Source of the DNA: Dactylorhiza incarnata
Lineage: Eukaryota; Streptophyta; Magnoliopsida; Asparagales; Orchidaceae
Length of the DNA: 64,000 bases
Assembly (NCBI GenBank): GCA_033032865.1
Contig: JAWHQI010000013.1
Span: 8,680,001-8,744,000 of the forward strand
Reading direction: 5' to 3'
The stretch's first letter is position 1, and each line of letters opens with the position of its first letter. A program made the position numbers and the translations under genes. The notes beneath the pieces are model-generated. The model searched no databases, was not told the origin of the DNA, and was given only the letters and a program-made list of their open reading frames with translations. Shown here piece by piece: positions 33,228 through 45,585 of the stretch.

Positions 33228-33425
33228 CAACGCATGCGTCGATATGGAGTCGACGCTCCGTCGAATTTTTGTCAGCCTAGGGACCTGTCGACGTGTTCGC
33301 AGATTTGCGTTGATATCAAGTCGACGGTACGTCGAGAAGGGATCGACGTATCTTTGTCTGTAAGAAATTAATGCCAGCGTTGAGTTTTTCTCGACGGTGC
33401 GTCGATAGGTAATCAACGTATCCTT
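33228..33425 (-). repeat. GTCGA dyad array between pol and the third ORF of element G
   Basis: Includes GCGTCGA-N7-TCGACGC (7-bp arms) at about 33237-33257, plus GCGTTGATATCAAGTCGACG and GGTGCGTCGATAGGTAATCA. It lies just upstream of the ORF3 start, with a TTTAAATAA word near 33118. Confidence 0.85.
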
Positions 33426-33477
33426 AAGTGCTCTCTTAGTTTTTCTGACCTCTTTTAGATTTGCCCAACAATGATGT

Positions 33478-36400
33478 TTACAAGCTTCCATCAAGCATTC
33501 CTAAGGTGTTGATGAAGTAAGTATGCTTAGTTTCATCCAAGGGTTTGGTGAAAATGTCTGCTCTTTGGCTATCAGTAGGAATATATTCTAAGGTTATCTT
33601 GCCTTTTTCCATATTGTCTCTAAGAAAGTGATGTCTGATTTCTATATGTTTGGTTCTACTATGAAGGACTGGGTTGGATGCTATGGATATAGCACTAGAA
33701 CTATCACAATAGATTTTAGAGTTATTAACATCCAATTTATAGTCAAGAAGCTGATTTTGCATCCATTGGATTTGTGAACAACAGCTCCCAGCAGCTATAT
33801 ATTTAGCTTCAGTTGTTGAGGTTGAGACTGAGGTTTGTTTCTTACTGAACCATGATATTAATCTGTCACCTAGGAATTGGCAAGTACCAGATGTGCTTTT
33901 TCTATCAACCCTACAACCAGCATAGTCTGCAACTGAGAAACCTGTTAATTCAAAGTTGGTTTCTGCTGAGTACCATAGACCTAGTTCAGGTGTTCCCTTT
34001 AGATATCTAAGAATTCTTTTTACAGAGGAGAGATGGGATTCTTTTGGATCAACCTGAAATCTAGCACATATGTAGGTGGCAAACATAATGTCAGGTCTGC
34101 TAGCTGTTAGATAGAGAAGGGATCCTATGATTGCCCTGTAGGTCTTTTGATCTACTGATTTTCCCTTATCATCCTTTTCTATGATGGCAATAGTTGTCAT
34201 AGGTGTTTTCATGGTAGATGCTGATTCCATACCAAACTTTTTGATTAACTCTTTAGTGTATTTAGATTGTGAGATAAAGACCCCCTCACTGCTTTGTTTT
34301 ACTTGTAGCCCTAAGAAATAAGAGAGTTCTCCCATATTACTCATTTCAAATTTAGCTTGCATTAGATTAGCAAATCTCTTATAGAGTTTGGGATGAGTTG
34401 AGCCAAAGATGATGTCATCTACATAGATTTGAACAAGCAGGAGTTTATTCTTGTGGGTTCTAGTAAAAAGTTTTTTATCTACTTTACCTCTTTCAAGAGA
34501 ATTTTCTATCAGGAAGTTGGAGAGAGTTTCATACCAAGCTCTAGGTGCTTGCTTAAGGCCATAAAGAGCTTTGTTAAGTCTATAAACAAAGTTAGGAGAG
34601 GAGGGATTGATAAAACCTGGTGGTTGCTCTACATACACCTCTTCTTGAAGGTCACCATTCAGAAAAGCACTCTTGACATCCATCTGGTAGACTTTCATCT
34701 TCATGAAAGCTGCATAGGCAAGAAAGAGTCTGATTGCTTCCAATCTGGCTACTGGAGCAAATGTTTGGTTGTAGTCTATTCCTTCTTCTTGTCTGTATCC
34801 TTGTGCTACAAGTCTTGCCTTGTTCCTGATAATAACTCCAGTGGAATCTAGTTTGTTTCTGTATACCAACTTTGTACCAATAACTGGGTAGTTTCTTGGT
34901 CTCTCAACTAAGTTCCATACTTTGTTTCTCTCAAATTGGCTTAGTTCTTCTTGCATGGCTATGATCTAGTGAGGATCACAATTTGCTTCTTCAAACTTCT
35001 TTGGTTCAACTTGTGATAAGAAGCATTGGAGCATCATCCCACTGGAGACTTGGTGTCTTGTTCTTACTCCAGTTTTGGGGTCTCCAATTACTTGGGATTG
35101 TGGATGATTTTTCATATTGATTCCTGTCCTACTTGGATTTGTCAAAGGCTCTTCTTCCTCATTAATAATGGGATTATTGTCCACCTATTCTTCCTGAACC
35201 ATGTTCTCTTGTGGGAGTTTGTTTGGATTGCTCTTTTCTGAATCTTCTTCATGTTCCTGTTCAGACTCCTCACTTGGTTCCTGTAGCTGGTTTTCTTTCC
35301 CAGTGTCTGTGTTCTTTAGAGTTAGATGTTCAAGCTGAGTCTCTATGCTGCTGTTTTCCTGTGGAAAAGGACTGGTGGAAGTTTCCTCCCCCTTAAACAG
35401 CATGTTAGTTTCATCAAATATAATGTGCATGGATTCTTCAATTCTGAGAGTTCTCCTGTTATAGCACCTATAAGCTTTACTAGATGATGAGTACCCTAGA
35501 AATATTCCATCATCAGACCTCTTGTCAAACTTGGCAAGATGATCTTTCCCATTATTTAGGATAAAGCAAGCACATCCAAAAATTTTAAAGTATTTAACAA
35601 TGGGTGTTTTTCCCTTCAGGAGCTCATATGGAGTTTTTGACTTAGTTTTGTGTATGAGGCTTCTATTTAGAACATAGTTTGCAGTGTTGACTACTTCAGC
35701 CCAGAAGGTTTTTGGTAATCCTTATTCTGCAAGCAAGGTCCTTCCTGATTCAATTAAGGTTCTATTCTTTCTTTCAGCAACACCTTTTTGTTGAGGAGTT
35801 CTAGGTGCTGAGAAGCTTTGTTTGATACCTATATCCTCACAGAAACTACAGATTAACTGATTTTCAAATTCAGTCCCATGATCACTTCTGAATATGGAAA
35901 CATGAGTATTGAATTCAGATTTAATCTGTCTTATGAATCTTGAGAGAATCTTTTGGGTTTCAGACTTAGCCCTTAGACAGAATACCCAGCTAAATCTAGA
36001 ATAGTCATCCACAATGACTAGGGTATAAGACTTTCCACCTAAGCTCTGAGTGGATATGGGACCAAAGAGATCCATGTGCAGTAAGTAGAGAATCCTGGGG
36101 GAGTCATCCTTACAAATTGGTTTGATGGATGATTTGGTCTGTTTTCCTAGTTGGCAAGGTCTACATGGATAATCCTTAGAGTACCTACACTTTGGTAGGC
36201 CTCTGACTAGGTTATTCTTTGCTAGTTTACTAATGGTTTTGTAGTTTAGGTGACGCAGTCTCCTATGCCACAATTCACTTTTATCAATAATATTGTTGAA
36301 CAAACAAACTTCTGTGGGTGTGGAGCTAATGTCTACTATATATACTTTACCTTTTCTAATTCCATTGAGTACTATGGCACCAGTCTTGACATCAATAATA

Positions 36401-36690
36401 TGGCAAAATAGTGTGGTGAATTTTACCTCATACTTACCACTGTCACATATCTAACTTATACTTATCAGATTGTGCTTCAGTCCTTTGACTACTGCCACAT
36501 TCTTGAAGGTAACTTTCCATTCTTTGATATCTCCAAAGCCCCTGGTTTGCCCACAGCTAGAGTCTCCAAAAGTCACTGATGGTCCATGTCTATTTTCAAA
36601 GTTGGTTAATAGATTGTTGTACCCTCTCATGTGCATGGAGCATCCACTATCCAAGTACCACACCAGCCTGAATGTGTGATACATCTGCAC
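33478..36690 (-). pseudogene. pol: pol of element G: protease, integrase, RT, RNase H (copia order)
   Basis: All parts are in one frame with in-frame stops at 36451, 35722, 35185 and 34966. Protease has WYLDSGCSMHM, so the active DSG is intact. Integrase has an HHCC region (ELWHRRLRHLNY, CRPCQLGK) and the D-D-E core (HMDLFGPIS, SDHGTEFE, GVAERKNRTLIE). RT and RNase H are open over 492 codons (34956-33478), with [12 protein letters not shown] and an intact YVDDIIFGS. In RNase H the usual SDAD reads SVAD ([10 protein letters not shown]), so a likely catalytic Asp is Val. The element cannot supply its own enzymes. Confidence 0.9.
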
Positions 36691-36698
36691 ATAAGATG

Positions 36699-38752
36699 TT
36701 AAGCATTAGTTTGGACCCCGCTAAGCTGGGGTCCCTTCCTCCCAACAGGAAAAGGTTCAATGAAAGAGTAAGTTGGTTTTTCAGAGTACCCTTTCTTCTT
36801 TAGGAGTGTTGGCTTATCATACCAACAGTCTTTAGTAATATTGCAGAAATAGTATTCATAATAAAAAGAAATGGATTGAGAAGACTTTTTGGAAAAGGAG
36901 ATATTTCTATTAGATTGGTTACGTCGATATGAATTCGACGTATGTTTAAGGTTGCGTCGAGTCGAAGTCGACGCTTCCTTCATTCTGTGTTCTCTTTTAG
37001 TCGAAGCATAGGAGAGGTTGCGTTGATTGGGAGTCGACGTATTTCGGTGTATGCGTTGATTATAAGTCGATGTATTATTTGAGTTGCGTTGAGTAGAATT
37101 CGATGCACGTCGATACTGATTCGACACAAGTTTGTTTCTTTTCAGAGGATATTTACCTAGGATTCCTTCATACATAGTGAAATAATTTTTATTGAAAACA
37201 GTAGTTGTTTCTTGATTTTCTTGTGATTCTTCTCCTATGAGATTATTCTTCCTAGTGAAGTGGATAGGATGTCTCCAGACATGTTTGCTGGGTGACTGAG
37301 GTCTGGGTTCTAAATCAGTATTAAACTCTAGTTGTCTAAATCTATCAGTGAGATTTTCAGAGATTTTCTTGAGTTTTTTGACTTCTGCCATTTAGAGAAT
37401 CTTTAAAGGCCTTTGCCTTTGCTAGCTCATTTTTCAGTGTTTGATTTTCTGTATTTATTTTATCTAGTTGCTCCTCTGATCTAGAGAGTTCTTGACTGAG
37501 CTCATAGTTTTATATTGTGTATCCATTTGTTTGAGATTGTTCAATTCATTTCGTAGCCTTTTTATTTCTTTCTCAGATTTGACTTGATCTAAACAAAATT
37601 CTTTGAAATTATTTTTGAAATCAGTAGAAGAAAAATCTATATCATCAGATATATTTACCAGAGATTTATCATCATGCTTCTCAGTAGCCATCAAACCGAT
37701 TTCCTCTTGCTTAGTCTCTTCTTGATCATTTTCAGATAAGGTACTTCCTTCAGATTCTGAATCACTCCATGATTGAGCAATGAATCCTTTCTCTTTCTTC
37801 TTCTTCTTTAGATCTGTTCTTTTAAGATCTTTCTTATTACTGATCTCTTTAGGACATTCAGGTGCAATGTGTCCAGGTTTCCTGCAAGAGTAACATATAA
37901 TCTCTTTAGTAGGAGTTTTACATACCTGGTTTTTGAATCTCTCCTTCTGGATCCTTCTGTTTTGATCCACTTCTTGAACCTTCTGGCCAGTAGACTGATC
38001 AGCTCCTCATCACTTATAGAGGGTTCACCTGCAGTAGCTTTTAAAGCAATACTCTTTTCCTTTGAGAGTGAAAGAGTCTTTTCTTTCTCTTCTTTCTCAG
38101 CTCTTGTTTTCAAAAACTGCTCATAGGATCTTAATTTACCCAACAGAACATCTGTTGAGATTTCATTTTGGCTTCTGGAGTCTCTAATTGGCCAAATTCT
38201 TGATTCCCAAGAGCTAGGGAAGCAAGTTAGCAATTTGTCATTTATCTCAGTGAGAGATATGTCCTTCTCAAGTGTTCTTAACTCATTTATTATGAGGTTG
38301 AATCTGGCATACATGTCAGCAACACTTTCACTATCTTTCTTCTGGAAGTTTTCATATTGAGAGATGAGTAATGCCTTTCTATTTTTTCTCTCATCAGCAC
38401 TCCCTTCTACCATTTTAGTGAGAGCTTCCCATATTTCCTTAGCTGACTCACATTCAGCAATCCTTTGGAAGGTTTCATCTGAGAGGGTTGAGACTAAGAT
38501 ATTCATAGCCTTGGCATCACATGCATGAGCTTTCTTTTCTTCATCTGTCCATTCAGCCTTTGGAGCAAGTGTTTGTGTAACCTTTCCACTTGAGTCCTTC
38601 TTGAATGGCTTGGGAGGACCTGTCATAATAACATCAAATAATTCTCCATCAATAGAGTTTAGATAAATTTTAATTCTTGTTTTCCTAAGTGCAAACTTTT
38701 CAAGGTTGCAAATTGGTGGTCTGGTGGAGGCATAATCTTTGATTTGTGCCAT
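36699..38752 (-). pseudogene. gag: gag of element G
   Basis: Starts at ATG 38752 (MAQIKDYASTRPPICNLEKF), 95 bp after the 5' LTR. A copia-type gag core (KEIWEALTKMVEGSADERK, SQYENFQKKDSESVADMYARF) is followed by a frameshift near 37900. The zinc knuckle CYSCRKPGHIAPEC and an acidic region come next, and a coiled-coil segment near 37560. After a stop near 37464 the frame resumes at 37391 with a Ser/Thr/Arg/Asn-rich repeat region (YRR, NQR, TRRN repeats) encoded by the GTCGA dyad array. A second knuckle near the end is degenerate. Confidence 0.82.
36915..37135 (-). repeat. GTCGA dyad array inside gag of element G
   Basis: ACGTCGATATGAATTCGACG, GCGTTGATTGGGAGTCGACG and related words every ~25-45 bp, read through as the gag C-terminal repeats. 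The array sits at the same relative place as 42485-42720 in element D. Confidence 0.85.
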
Positions 38753-38828
38753 AAAAAATAGTTTTTAGAAGTATATATATATATATGAGGTAGGATATTT
38801 TTGATCAAGGAGTTATCCCTTTTTGATC

Positions 38829-38847
38829 AACCTCGCTTTGATACCAA
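38829..38847 (-). promoter_or_regulatory. Primer binding site of element G
   Basis: ATTGGTATCAAAGCGAGG on the minus strand right after the LTR end TTTCA; initiator tRNA-Met type. Confidence 0.85.
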
Positions 38848-40155
38848 TTGAAAGTGCACAGTTAACCACACTAGAATTCTCTAGAGGGGGGGTGAATAGA
38901 GATTTAAAAATACTTTGTGCAAAGTTAACAAATATATATATATGTGTAATAATCACAGATTTAAACTTCCCACACACCAACAAGAATTAAGCAAAAGAAA
39001 TAAAAAGAAAATCACAGCACAACACAAAGAAATATAGTGGTTCCCCAAACTTTGGGTAGTCCACTCTTCTACCCCCTTGGTAGGAATTCACTATCTTGCA
39101 CTGAGTCTTTTGATAAGGAGATTCTTAGAACCAGCCTGAGTCTTTTGATAAGGATACTCTTAGAACCACTACAACTGAATTTTTTGAAGAGAGATTCTAA
39201 AAACTCTTTTACACAATTTGAAAATGAAATAAGAATAAGAAGAAGAAGTGGAAGAAAAACAATTGAAGCAAGAAAGAATCTTCTTCCTAGCAAGAAGATT
39301 AGAAGCACAAGTATAGTGAATTTGAAATCTCTCTTCTATAGTGAGAAGGAGATTGTAGGCCTTTTTCTCTTTCAGTGAGAGCTTTCAGAAATGGTAGTAG
39401 TATGGCTTTAGAAGGAGGAGAAGAAGAAGGTTTTTTCTTTGCTGCAGCACTCTTTCACTTTTCTCAGCTTTCTCACTTTTCACTTGGGAGCTTTTCCACT
39501 TTTTCAAATGGATGGAGTGGATCACTTCATTTTCTTCTCTGTCGATTTCCCTCTTATTTATAGCTTTGTTTATTCAAAGAATACTATAGGAGAATAATCA
39601 ATTAGCAGTCAGAGAAATAGTAAGAGAGAAAAGATTCCATAATCAATATTTCTGTAGAAGGAATGAGATCATTCTAATTTCAAATAATATCCATAATAAA
39701 CTTAATCAATTTAGCAAAAAATCAATTAGAAGGAAAGACTGATTCAGAACGTCTATAAAAGAATAATATAATTCCATAAGAATCAGATCTACAAGAAAGA
39801 AGGAAAGAGATCTGGCGTGTTTTGAATTTGACATAGAAATCGACGTACGTCGATTACTATTCGACGGAAGCGTCGATTTCAGACTGGCTGGACGTCGAGA
39901 GGAGAATATGGAAGGTGTGTCGACTAAGGTACGTCGACTTCACTAGATGCGTCGACTTTGAAGTCAGAGTTACGTTGACATAGGTTACATCGAATTCTGT
40001 TTAGAATTACTTCGACTCATTTTGAGAACAACGTTGACTACACTTCGACGTTGCGTCGATAACTATTCTACGCATATTTACTTAGACTAATTTTTCATTC
40101 TTAGAATTTATATTCTACTCATTTTTAGGGGTTAAGATAAATCATTTCCCCAACA
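38848..40155 (-). repeat. 5' LTR of element G (1308 bp)
   Basis: TGTTGGGGAAATG...GTGCACTTTCA on the minus strand. TATAAATA is at 39555-39562, about 600 nt from the LTR start, with the GTCGA array (39835-40075) upstream of it. Confidence 0.94.
39555..39562 (-). promoter_or_regulatory. TATA box of element G 5' LTR
   Basis: GCTATAAATAAGAGG on the minus strand; the 3' LTR has TATAAGTA at the same place. Confidence 0.65.
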
Positions 40156-40160
40156 GTGTA

Positions 40161-40585
40161 GGTGTCAAAACTGGACTTGATCTTGTGTTGTTCAAATGCA
40201 AGGAAGTTGTGCCAGAAGGAGAACAAATGCATGTAGATTCTCTGAGCTTTCAGTTTGGTGACAGTGATCATGAAAATGTCTCTAGGAGCTTCTCTGCCCC
40301 TGAGGATACTATTGTTGGACCCTCCAATTCTCTGTCAGGATCCATGTTCCACATGCTGTCAGCACTTCTGGATGTGCAAAGGAAGAAAATGGAAGATTTT
40401 GTTCTAAAAGAAGTTGATGGTCTAAGAAAAGAGATGAAGAATGAGATGCAGGCTCTAAAAGATGATATATATCATCTCAACACTCATCAAACCCATTTTC
40501 TACACATGGAAGCTCAAGCTATGGAGACAATTTCCGAACAAATACATGTATCCCATCAGTCAACCCTCCAGGTGATTCAACATCA
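40161..40585 (+). pseudogene. Element F third ORF, part 2
   Basis: Open frame that continues part 1 and reads MLFKCKEVVPEGEQMHVD, a Ser-rich stretch, then a long heptad-like region (RKKMEDFVLKEVDGLRKEMK, HLNTHQTHFLHMEAQAMET) likely to form a coiled coil. At 40585 it is cut by element D; the frame resumes at 59902 (HQI then ATSKNLQDAF). Confidence 0.7.
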
Positions 40586-40590
40586 AATAG

Positions 40591-40710
40591 TGTTGGGTAC
40601 AGCGTTCCTTCACTTGACCCGTAGCACCTTTCCTACTTCCTTAAAAGAAAAAGTAGCGCTCTTCCCATAAGTCCAAGCTTTTGGGACAGTTGGTTGCGCT
40701 TGATCCTACA
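40591..40710 (+). repeat. Left 120-bp TRIM-like LTR of element D
   Basis: TGTTGGGTACAGCGTTCCTT...GCTTGATCCTACA, the same length as and clearly homologous to 59777-59896. Confidence 0.93.
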
Positions 40711-40724
40711 ATTAGTATCAGAGG
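40711..40724 (+). promoter_or_regulatory. Left primer binding site of element D
   Basis: ATTAGTATCAGAGG (G to A in the usual ATTGGTATCAGAGG). The sequence after it (GTTGATCA...CCTTGATCAAAA) matches the SIRE element G leader, not the TRIM interior. Confidence 0.8.
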
Positions 40725-40818
40725 TTAGTTGATCATTAAAAGGTTATCACCTTGATCAAAAGATTTCCTACTCTCATTTCTTTATTTTAAAATTAATTAA
40801 AATTATTTCTTAAAGAAA

Positions 40819-42937
40819 ATGAGTTCTAAGGATTATACATCAACTAGACCACCAGTGTGTAATCTGAATAAGTTTACACTCTGGAAGGCTAGAATAAAAC
40901 TCCTTAAGAACTCTATTAATGAAGATATTTTTAATGTCATCATTACAGGTCCCCTAGTCCTAGTAAGGAAAGAAGCTAGTGGAAAAGTTACACAAACTGC
41001 AGTCCCTAGAGAAGAATGGACTGATGCTGAGAAGAAGGTCAAGGCATGTGATGCCAAGGACATGAATATCCTGGTCTCAACTATGTCAGATGACATACTT
41101 CAAAAAGTTGCTGATTGCAACTCTGCCAAAGAAATCTGGGAATCTCTCTCCAGATTAGTTGAAGGCAGCTCGGATGAAAGAAAAGACAAGAAGTCACTTC
41201 TCATATCCCAATATGAGAACTTCAAGAAAAAAGGCTGATGAAAGTATAGCTTAAATGTTTGACAGGTTCATCTTCATCATAAATGAGTTGATAGGGTCTG
41301 ACAAAGAATTTTCTCTGACAGAAATTAATGACAAGATCCTCACGTGCTTCCCAAGCACATGTGACTCTAGAATTTGGGCCATTAGAGATTCTAGATGCCT
41401 TGAATAAATATCAACAGATGCGCTGCTAGGGAAGCTCAAGTCCTATGAGCTTCTACTGAAAAGCATTGCTGAGTCAGGAGCCCAGGAGAGAATATCAACT
41501 CCTAAAGAAAGGACTCTTGCTTTAAAGACTACTGAAGCAGATCCCTCCACCTCTGAAGAAGAGATGTTTAATCTCTTGGCTAAAAGATTTAAGAGATGGG
41601 TCGGGACAGAGGACTCCGAATGAAAAGAGAGGAGTTCAAGCAAGCCATGGTATGACAAAACCACTAAATAGGAGATTATGTGCTTTTCTTGCAGAAAACC
41701 AGGCCACTTTGCCACTAAATGTCCTGAGGAATAAAAGAACAAAAGCAACAAGCAGAGGAAGGTGCACAAAAGAAATCCTTCAGGAGGAAGGATAAGAAAG
41801 GAGGGAAAGGTTTCATAGCTGAAAACTGGAGTGATTCAGAATCTGAGTCAAGCTCCTCCTCATCTGATAGTGATGAAGAGTGTGGACCTGAAGAATCCTG
41901 CTTAATGGCTTTGGAAGATTCCACTGCAGAGAATGAGGTAACAATCTTTGATGATTTTGACTTTTCCTCAAAAGATTTTAATGATTGTTTTAAAGAATTC
42001 TGTCAAGATTATATTAATAGACAAAAAGAACTTAAAATAATCAGAATAGAACTAGAAGACCTTAGAAAAGATAATTTATACTCAGTCAACTATGATCTGA
42101 AAGATCAATTGTGTAAGAAAGATAAAGAAATATATATTAGATAATGAAAATTCTGATTTAAAGAAAGAACTCACAAAAGCAAAAGCCTTTGAGGACTCCC
42201 TTAATGGAAGGAGTCAAAAGCTTAAGGATATTTCACAAAATCTCCCCAAGAGATTTGATCATCTTGATCTAGAAACACTACCATCCACTAGCACACTAAT
42301 CCCTAACAAACCTGCTTGGGAAAATCCTGTTGCATTATTTAGGTCTAGACCTAATAACAACTTAGGATCATGTGAAGATCATAACAATAACCATAATAAA
42401 CTCACAATATTTAATAGGGTAAATATTACTAATCAACCAAAAATTAGAGGTAAACACCCCTTAGAAAAGCCAACTCAAAAAAATAAAAATATTACGTCGA
42501 ATTAAACTCGACAGAATTTTAAAGATGCGTCAAATGCAACTCGACGGAGTTTAGCATATGCGTTGACATCAATTCAAAGCAAGTATGAGGCTGCGTCAAA
42601 TTATATTTCATGCAACCAATACTCTACATCGAATTACTATCGACAGAATTATGCTGACACGTCGATTTACACTCGACGCAAGTCTAAAGATGCGTCGATT
42701 TCTTCTCGACGCATGTTTCCTGCAAGAACTTATCAAACATCTAAACCACTCCCTATCTCTATTCCTCGATGTTTCTAATGTTCTAAATTAGGGCATAGAG
42801 CCAAATATTGCTAGCATAATAATGCAACACTTCTTCACCATAAGGGGTATACTGAAAGACAATCTTATTCTTTCATTACTCCATGTGATGATAGAAGAAA
42901 GAGACCCCATCATGTGAGGGTCTATACGAATGTTTAA
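40819..42937 (+). pseudogene. gag: gag of element D
   Basis: ATG 40819 (MSSKDYTSTRPPVCNLNKFT) is homologous to element G gag. The frame is lost at an A-run near 41230 and further stops follow (41248 onward). Zinc knuckle CFSCRKPGHFATKC is at 41681-41722. A Ser/Tyr/Arg-rich repeat region overlaps the GTCGA array. A second knuckle at 42769-42810 fits CX2CX4HX4C but has stops inside. The reading ends near 42937. Confidence 0.8.
42485..42720 (+). repeat. GTCGA dyad array inside gag of element D
   Basis: ACGTCGATTTACACTCGACG and GCGTCGATTTCTTCTCGACG are among the best copies; others are decayed. Confidence 0.82.
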
Positions 42938-42984
42938 TTTCATTTGCAGAAGAGAGACTGTTCAACAACAAACTAGCAGTGTTA

Positions 42985-43756
42985 TCTGGACATTGGATGC
43001 TCCATGCATATAACTGGAGCAAAAGAACTGTTGGAAAACTACAAGGCCAAGGAAGGGCCTAAGGTAATCTTTGGGAATTCCCACTCTGGTAAAACCAAAG
43101 GGTATAGTCTACTTAGGATTGGGGAAGTCCCCTTTTCTATGGTAGCTTATGTTGAAGGTCTCCAACATAATCTAATTAGTATTAGCCAGCTGTGTGATAG
43201 TGAATACAAAGTTGTATTCTCTAAGTCTTTGTGTCATATAGTTAGTTCTATAACTAACCAAATAGTATTGACTAGTCTTAGGAAAGGTAAGGTTTATGTT
43301 GTAGATTTTGAGTATACAAAGTCAGAGATCTGCATGTTTAACTCCCAGCTAGAAAACAATGAGTTGTGGCATAGGAGACTTAGTCATCTTAACTTTAAGA
43401 CCATTGCCAAACTCTCTAAGCTTAACCTAGTAAGAGCCTTACCAACAGGTAAGTTCAATAAAGACCATCCCTGTAGAGCCTGCCAACTAGGAAAGTAGAT
43501 CAAATCTTCATTCAAACCAATTGATAAGAATGATTCCCCTAGAATCCTATTCCTGTTGCACATGGACCTATCTGGTCCTATCTCCACTCAGAGCTTAGCA
43601 GGTAAGTCCTATACCTTAGTCATTGTTGATGACTTTTCTAGGTTCAGTTGGGTGTTCTTTCGAAAAGCTAAGTCAGACACCTTCAATATCCTCTCAAGAT
43701 TCATTAGACAGATTCAATCTGAATTCAACACTCAGGTTGCTGTGATCAAAAGTGAT
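42985..43756 (+). pseudogene. pol: pol of element D, part 1: protease and integrase N-terminus
   Basis: The protease region has lost the DSG active site: the bases between TTGGAT and GCTCCATGCAT are missing and the frame shifts (near 42992-43002). After it the frame is open from about 43004 (MHITGAKELLENY) through the integrase HHCC region (ELWHRRLSHLNF, CRACQLG). A stop at 43496 follows, then the first catalytic Asp (HMDLSGPIS). The part ends at GTGAT, the site of the solo LTR. Confidence 0.82.
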
Positions 43757-44908
43757 TGATGCGCAGACGGCAAGTGCACCGGTCACTCAAGTAATAAAAA
43801 TAGGAGCAATTCCCCAAGTATCGATCTCTCGAGGAGTGCAGGTAGGTGATGTGAATTCTCTATTCAAGAAAATAACTTCAAGGGTGAAACGAACCCAACA
43901 GGGGGGGTTTGTGATTTTGTTTTTACGCTGCAAATAGGAAATAAAATGTGGGTCGCCGTCACCGCATCGATTGGATGGATTACCCAAATTGGTAATGGAG
44001 TGGATGGAAGAACAATGAGGGTCGCAATCACCTATTCGCCAAGCACGCTCCTAGCTATATCCAGGACGGCACAAACACTCAACAAGCAGCAGGGAGGAAA
44101 ATAAACTAGGCGCACCACGGAAGTAAAAACCACAAAATCATGCACAAAGGCATGATTAATAAAACTAAGCACAGTGGATTTTTACACATCATAACCGCAT
44201 TCCATAAGTTCATAAACCATACTACAACAAAGGAAGGAGGGAAGAAATACAACCGAGCACACGAAGGCTTGCCGAGATTCGCGGCCAGAATCAAGGGTTG
44301 TCAGTCCTTGTCCAATCTCGGTCCACAGTTGACGTCCGGGGGTACGGAGAGGTGTTGTCAATTCCTTCTAATGATCCCATCTTCTTTGCTGATCTATGTT
44401 GGCAGTAATCTCGCCGGAGAACTTCCAAGTGGCAGCGAGAAGTATTCTGAAACTGAACTTAAGAGCTAGCTATGATGGTGGTGGCCAGAGACGAAGTCCT
44501 AGGTGAAGATTTGCGATGGAATGATGGTCGGATCTTCTCTCCCATGGTGGAGCTCACAAGGGGCAAAAACTCAGAGCTTTTCCCGCTCCTCCCTCAGTCT
44601 ACAATGATCGATCCCCTAAGTCGGAATTTCTGCGCGCTTAAATAGGGGCATTAATTTTAATAAATGCACGATCAATATGCACGACCGTGCGTTTTGGACC
44701 GTGTGATTTACAGAGATAACCAGTGCCTGGAGCTACAAGAAGGTCGTGTGTTTCTGTTCACGCACGAGCAGAATGAGTGATAACAGTGCACTAAGTGTAC
44801 AATCCTAACAAAGATAATTATAATCGATTTATAACTAAAAGTGTAGTGCACAAGTGAGAAAATAGGCCCAAATGAGTCTGAAAACTCCTATATAATCGGG
44901 ACTCATCA
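43757..44908 (-). mobile_element. Athila-type solo LTR (1152 bp), target duplication GTGAT
   Basis: Plus edges TGATGCGCAGACGGCAAGTG...GGGACTCATCA with GTGAT at 43752-43756 and 44909-44913. It is shorter and more diverged than the other copies; the GCACGAC array is reduced to a few words near 44665-44770. Confidence 0.9.
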
Positions 44909-45585
44909 GTGATCATGGTACTGAGTTTGAGAATCAGTTAATGTGTAGATTCTATGAGGATGAAGGGATAAGACAAAGCTTTTCAACTCCTATAACCCCC
45001 CAACAAAATGGGGTGGCTGAAAGGAAAAATAGAACCCTAATTGAATCATGTAGGACATTATTGGCTGAATCCAACTTGCCAAAGTCCTTTTGGGCTGAGG
45101 AAGTGAATACTGCCAACTATGTTCTGAATAGAAGTCTCATCCAAAAGACAAAGCTGAAGACTCCCTATTAGTTACTGGAGGGAAAGGCACCTATAGTCAC
45201 TTACTTTAGGGTTTTTGGTTGTACTTGCTTTATCCTCAATAATGGGAAAAGTCATCTTGCCAAATTTGATAAGAAGGCTGATGATGGGATATTTTTTGGA
45301 TACTCCTCATCAAGTAAGTCCTATATGTGCAATAATAAAAGCTCTCTCAAGATTGAGGAGTCTATGCATGTGGTATTTGATGAAGCTAACACGTTTTATA
45401 AAGGGAAGGAAACTTCCACAACACTATTTTGCAGGAAGAAGATCCGCTAGTAGATCAAGTTGAAAGGCTAAGCATCATGGATCATCCAATAGTGTGTCAA
45501 GACAAAGGAAAATATAAAATTGACACTGATTTAGATGATGATTCTGCAGCAGATGAAGAGGAACTCACATCACCTGAGTTACCAG
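44909..45585 (+). pseudogene. pol: pol of element D, part 2: integrase core and C-terminus
   Basis: It continues in frame after the solo LTR with HGTEFENQL, then GVAERKNRTLIE, which carries the catalytic Glu. Stops occur at about 45170 and later frames are shifted. The sequence is cut at 45585 by chromovirus C. Confidence 0.8.

Larger units (their letters stand above)
29868..40155 (-). mobile_element. SIRE-type Ty1/copia element G (10.3 kb), target duplication GTGTA
   Basis: Complete minus-strand element: 5' LTR 38848-40155, tRNA-Met type primer site, gag, pol (PR-IN-RT-RNaseH, the copia order), an extra ORF, polypurine tract, 3' LTR 29868-31195. GTGTA flanks it at 29863-29867 and 40156-40160. 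The LTRs differ by a few percent by eye and by an AT microsatellite length change. It splits the third ORF of element F. Confidence 0.95.

Noticed and set aside
35185..35241. Short plus-strand frames antisense to element G pol and to the other pol genes
   Set aside because: Shadows of the minus-strand coding sequence; no start context or domain.
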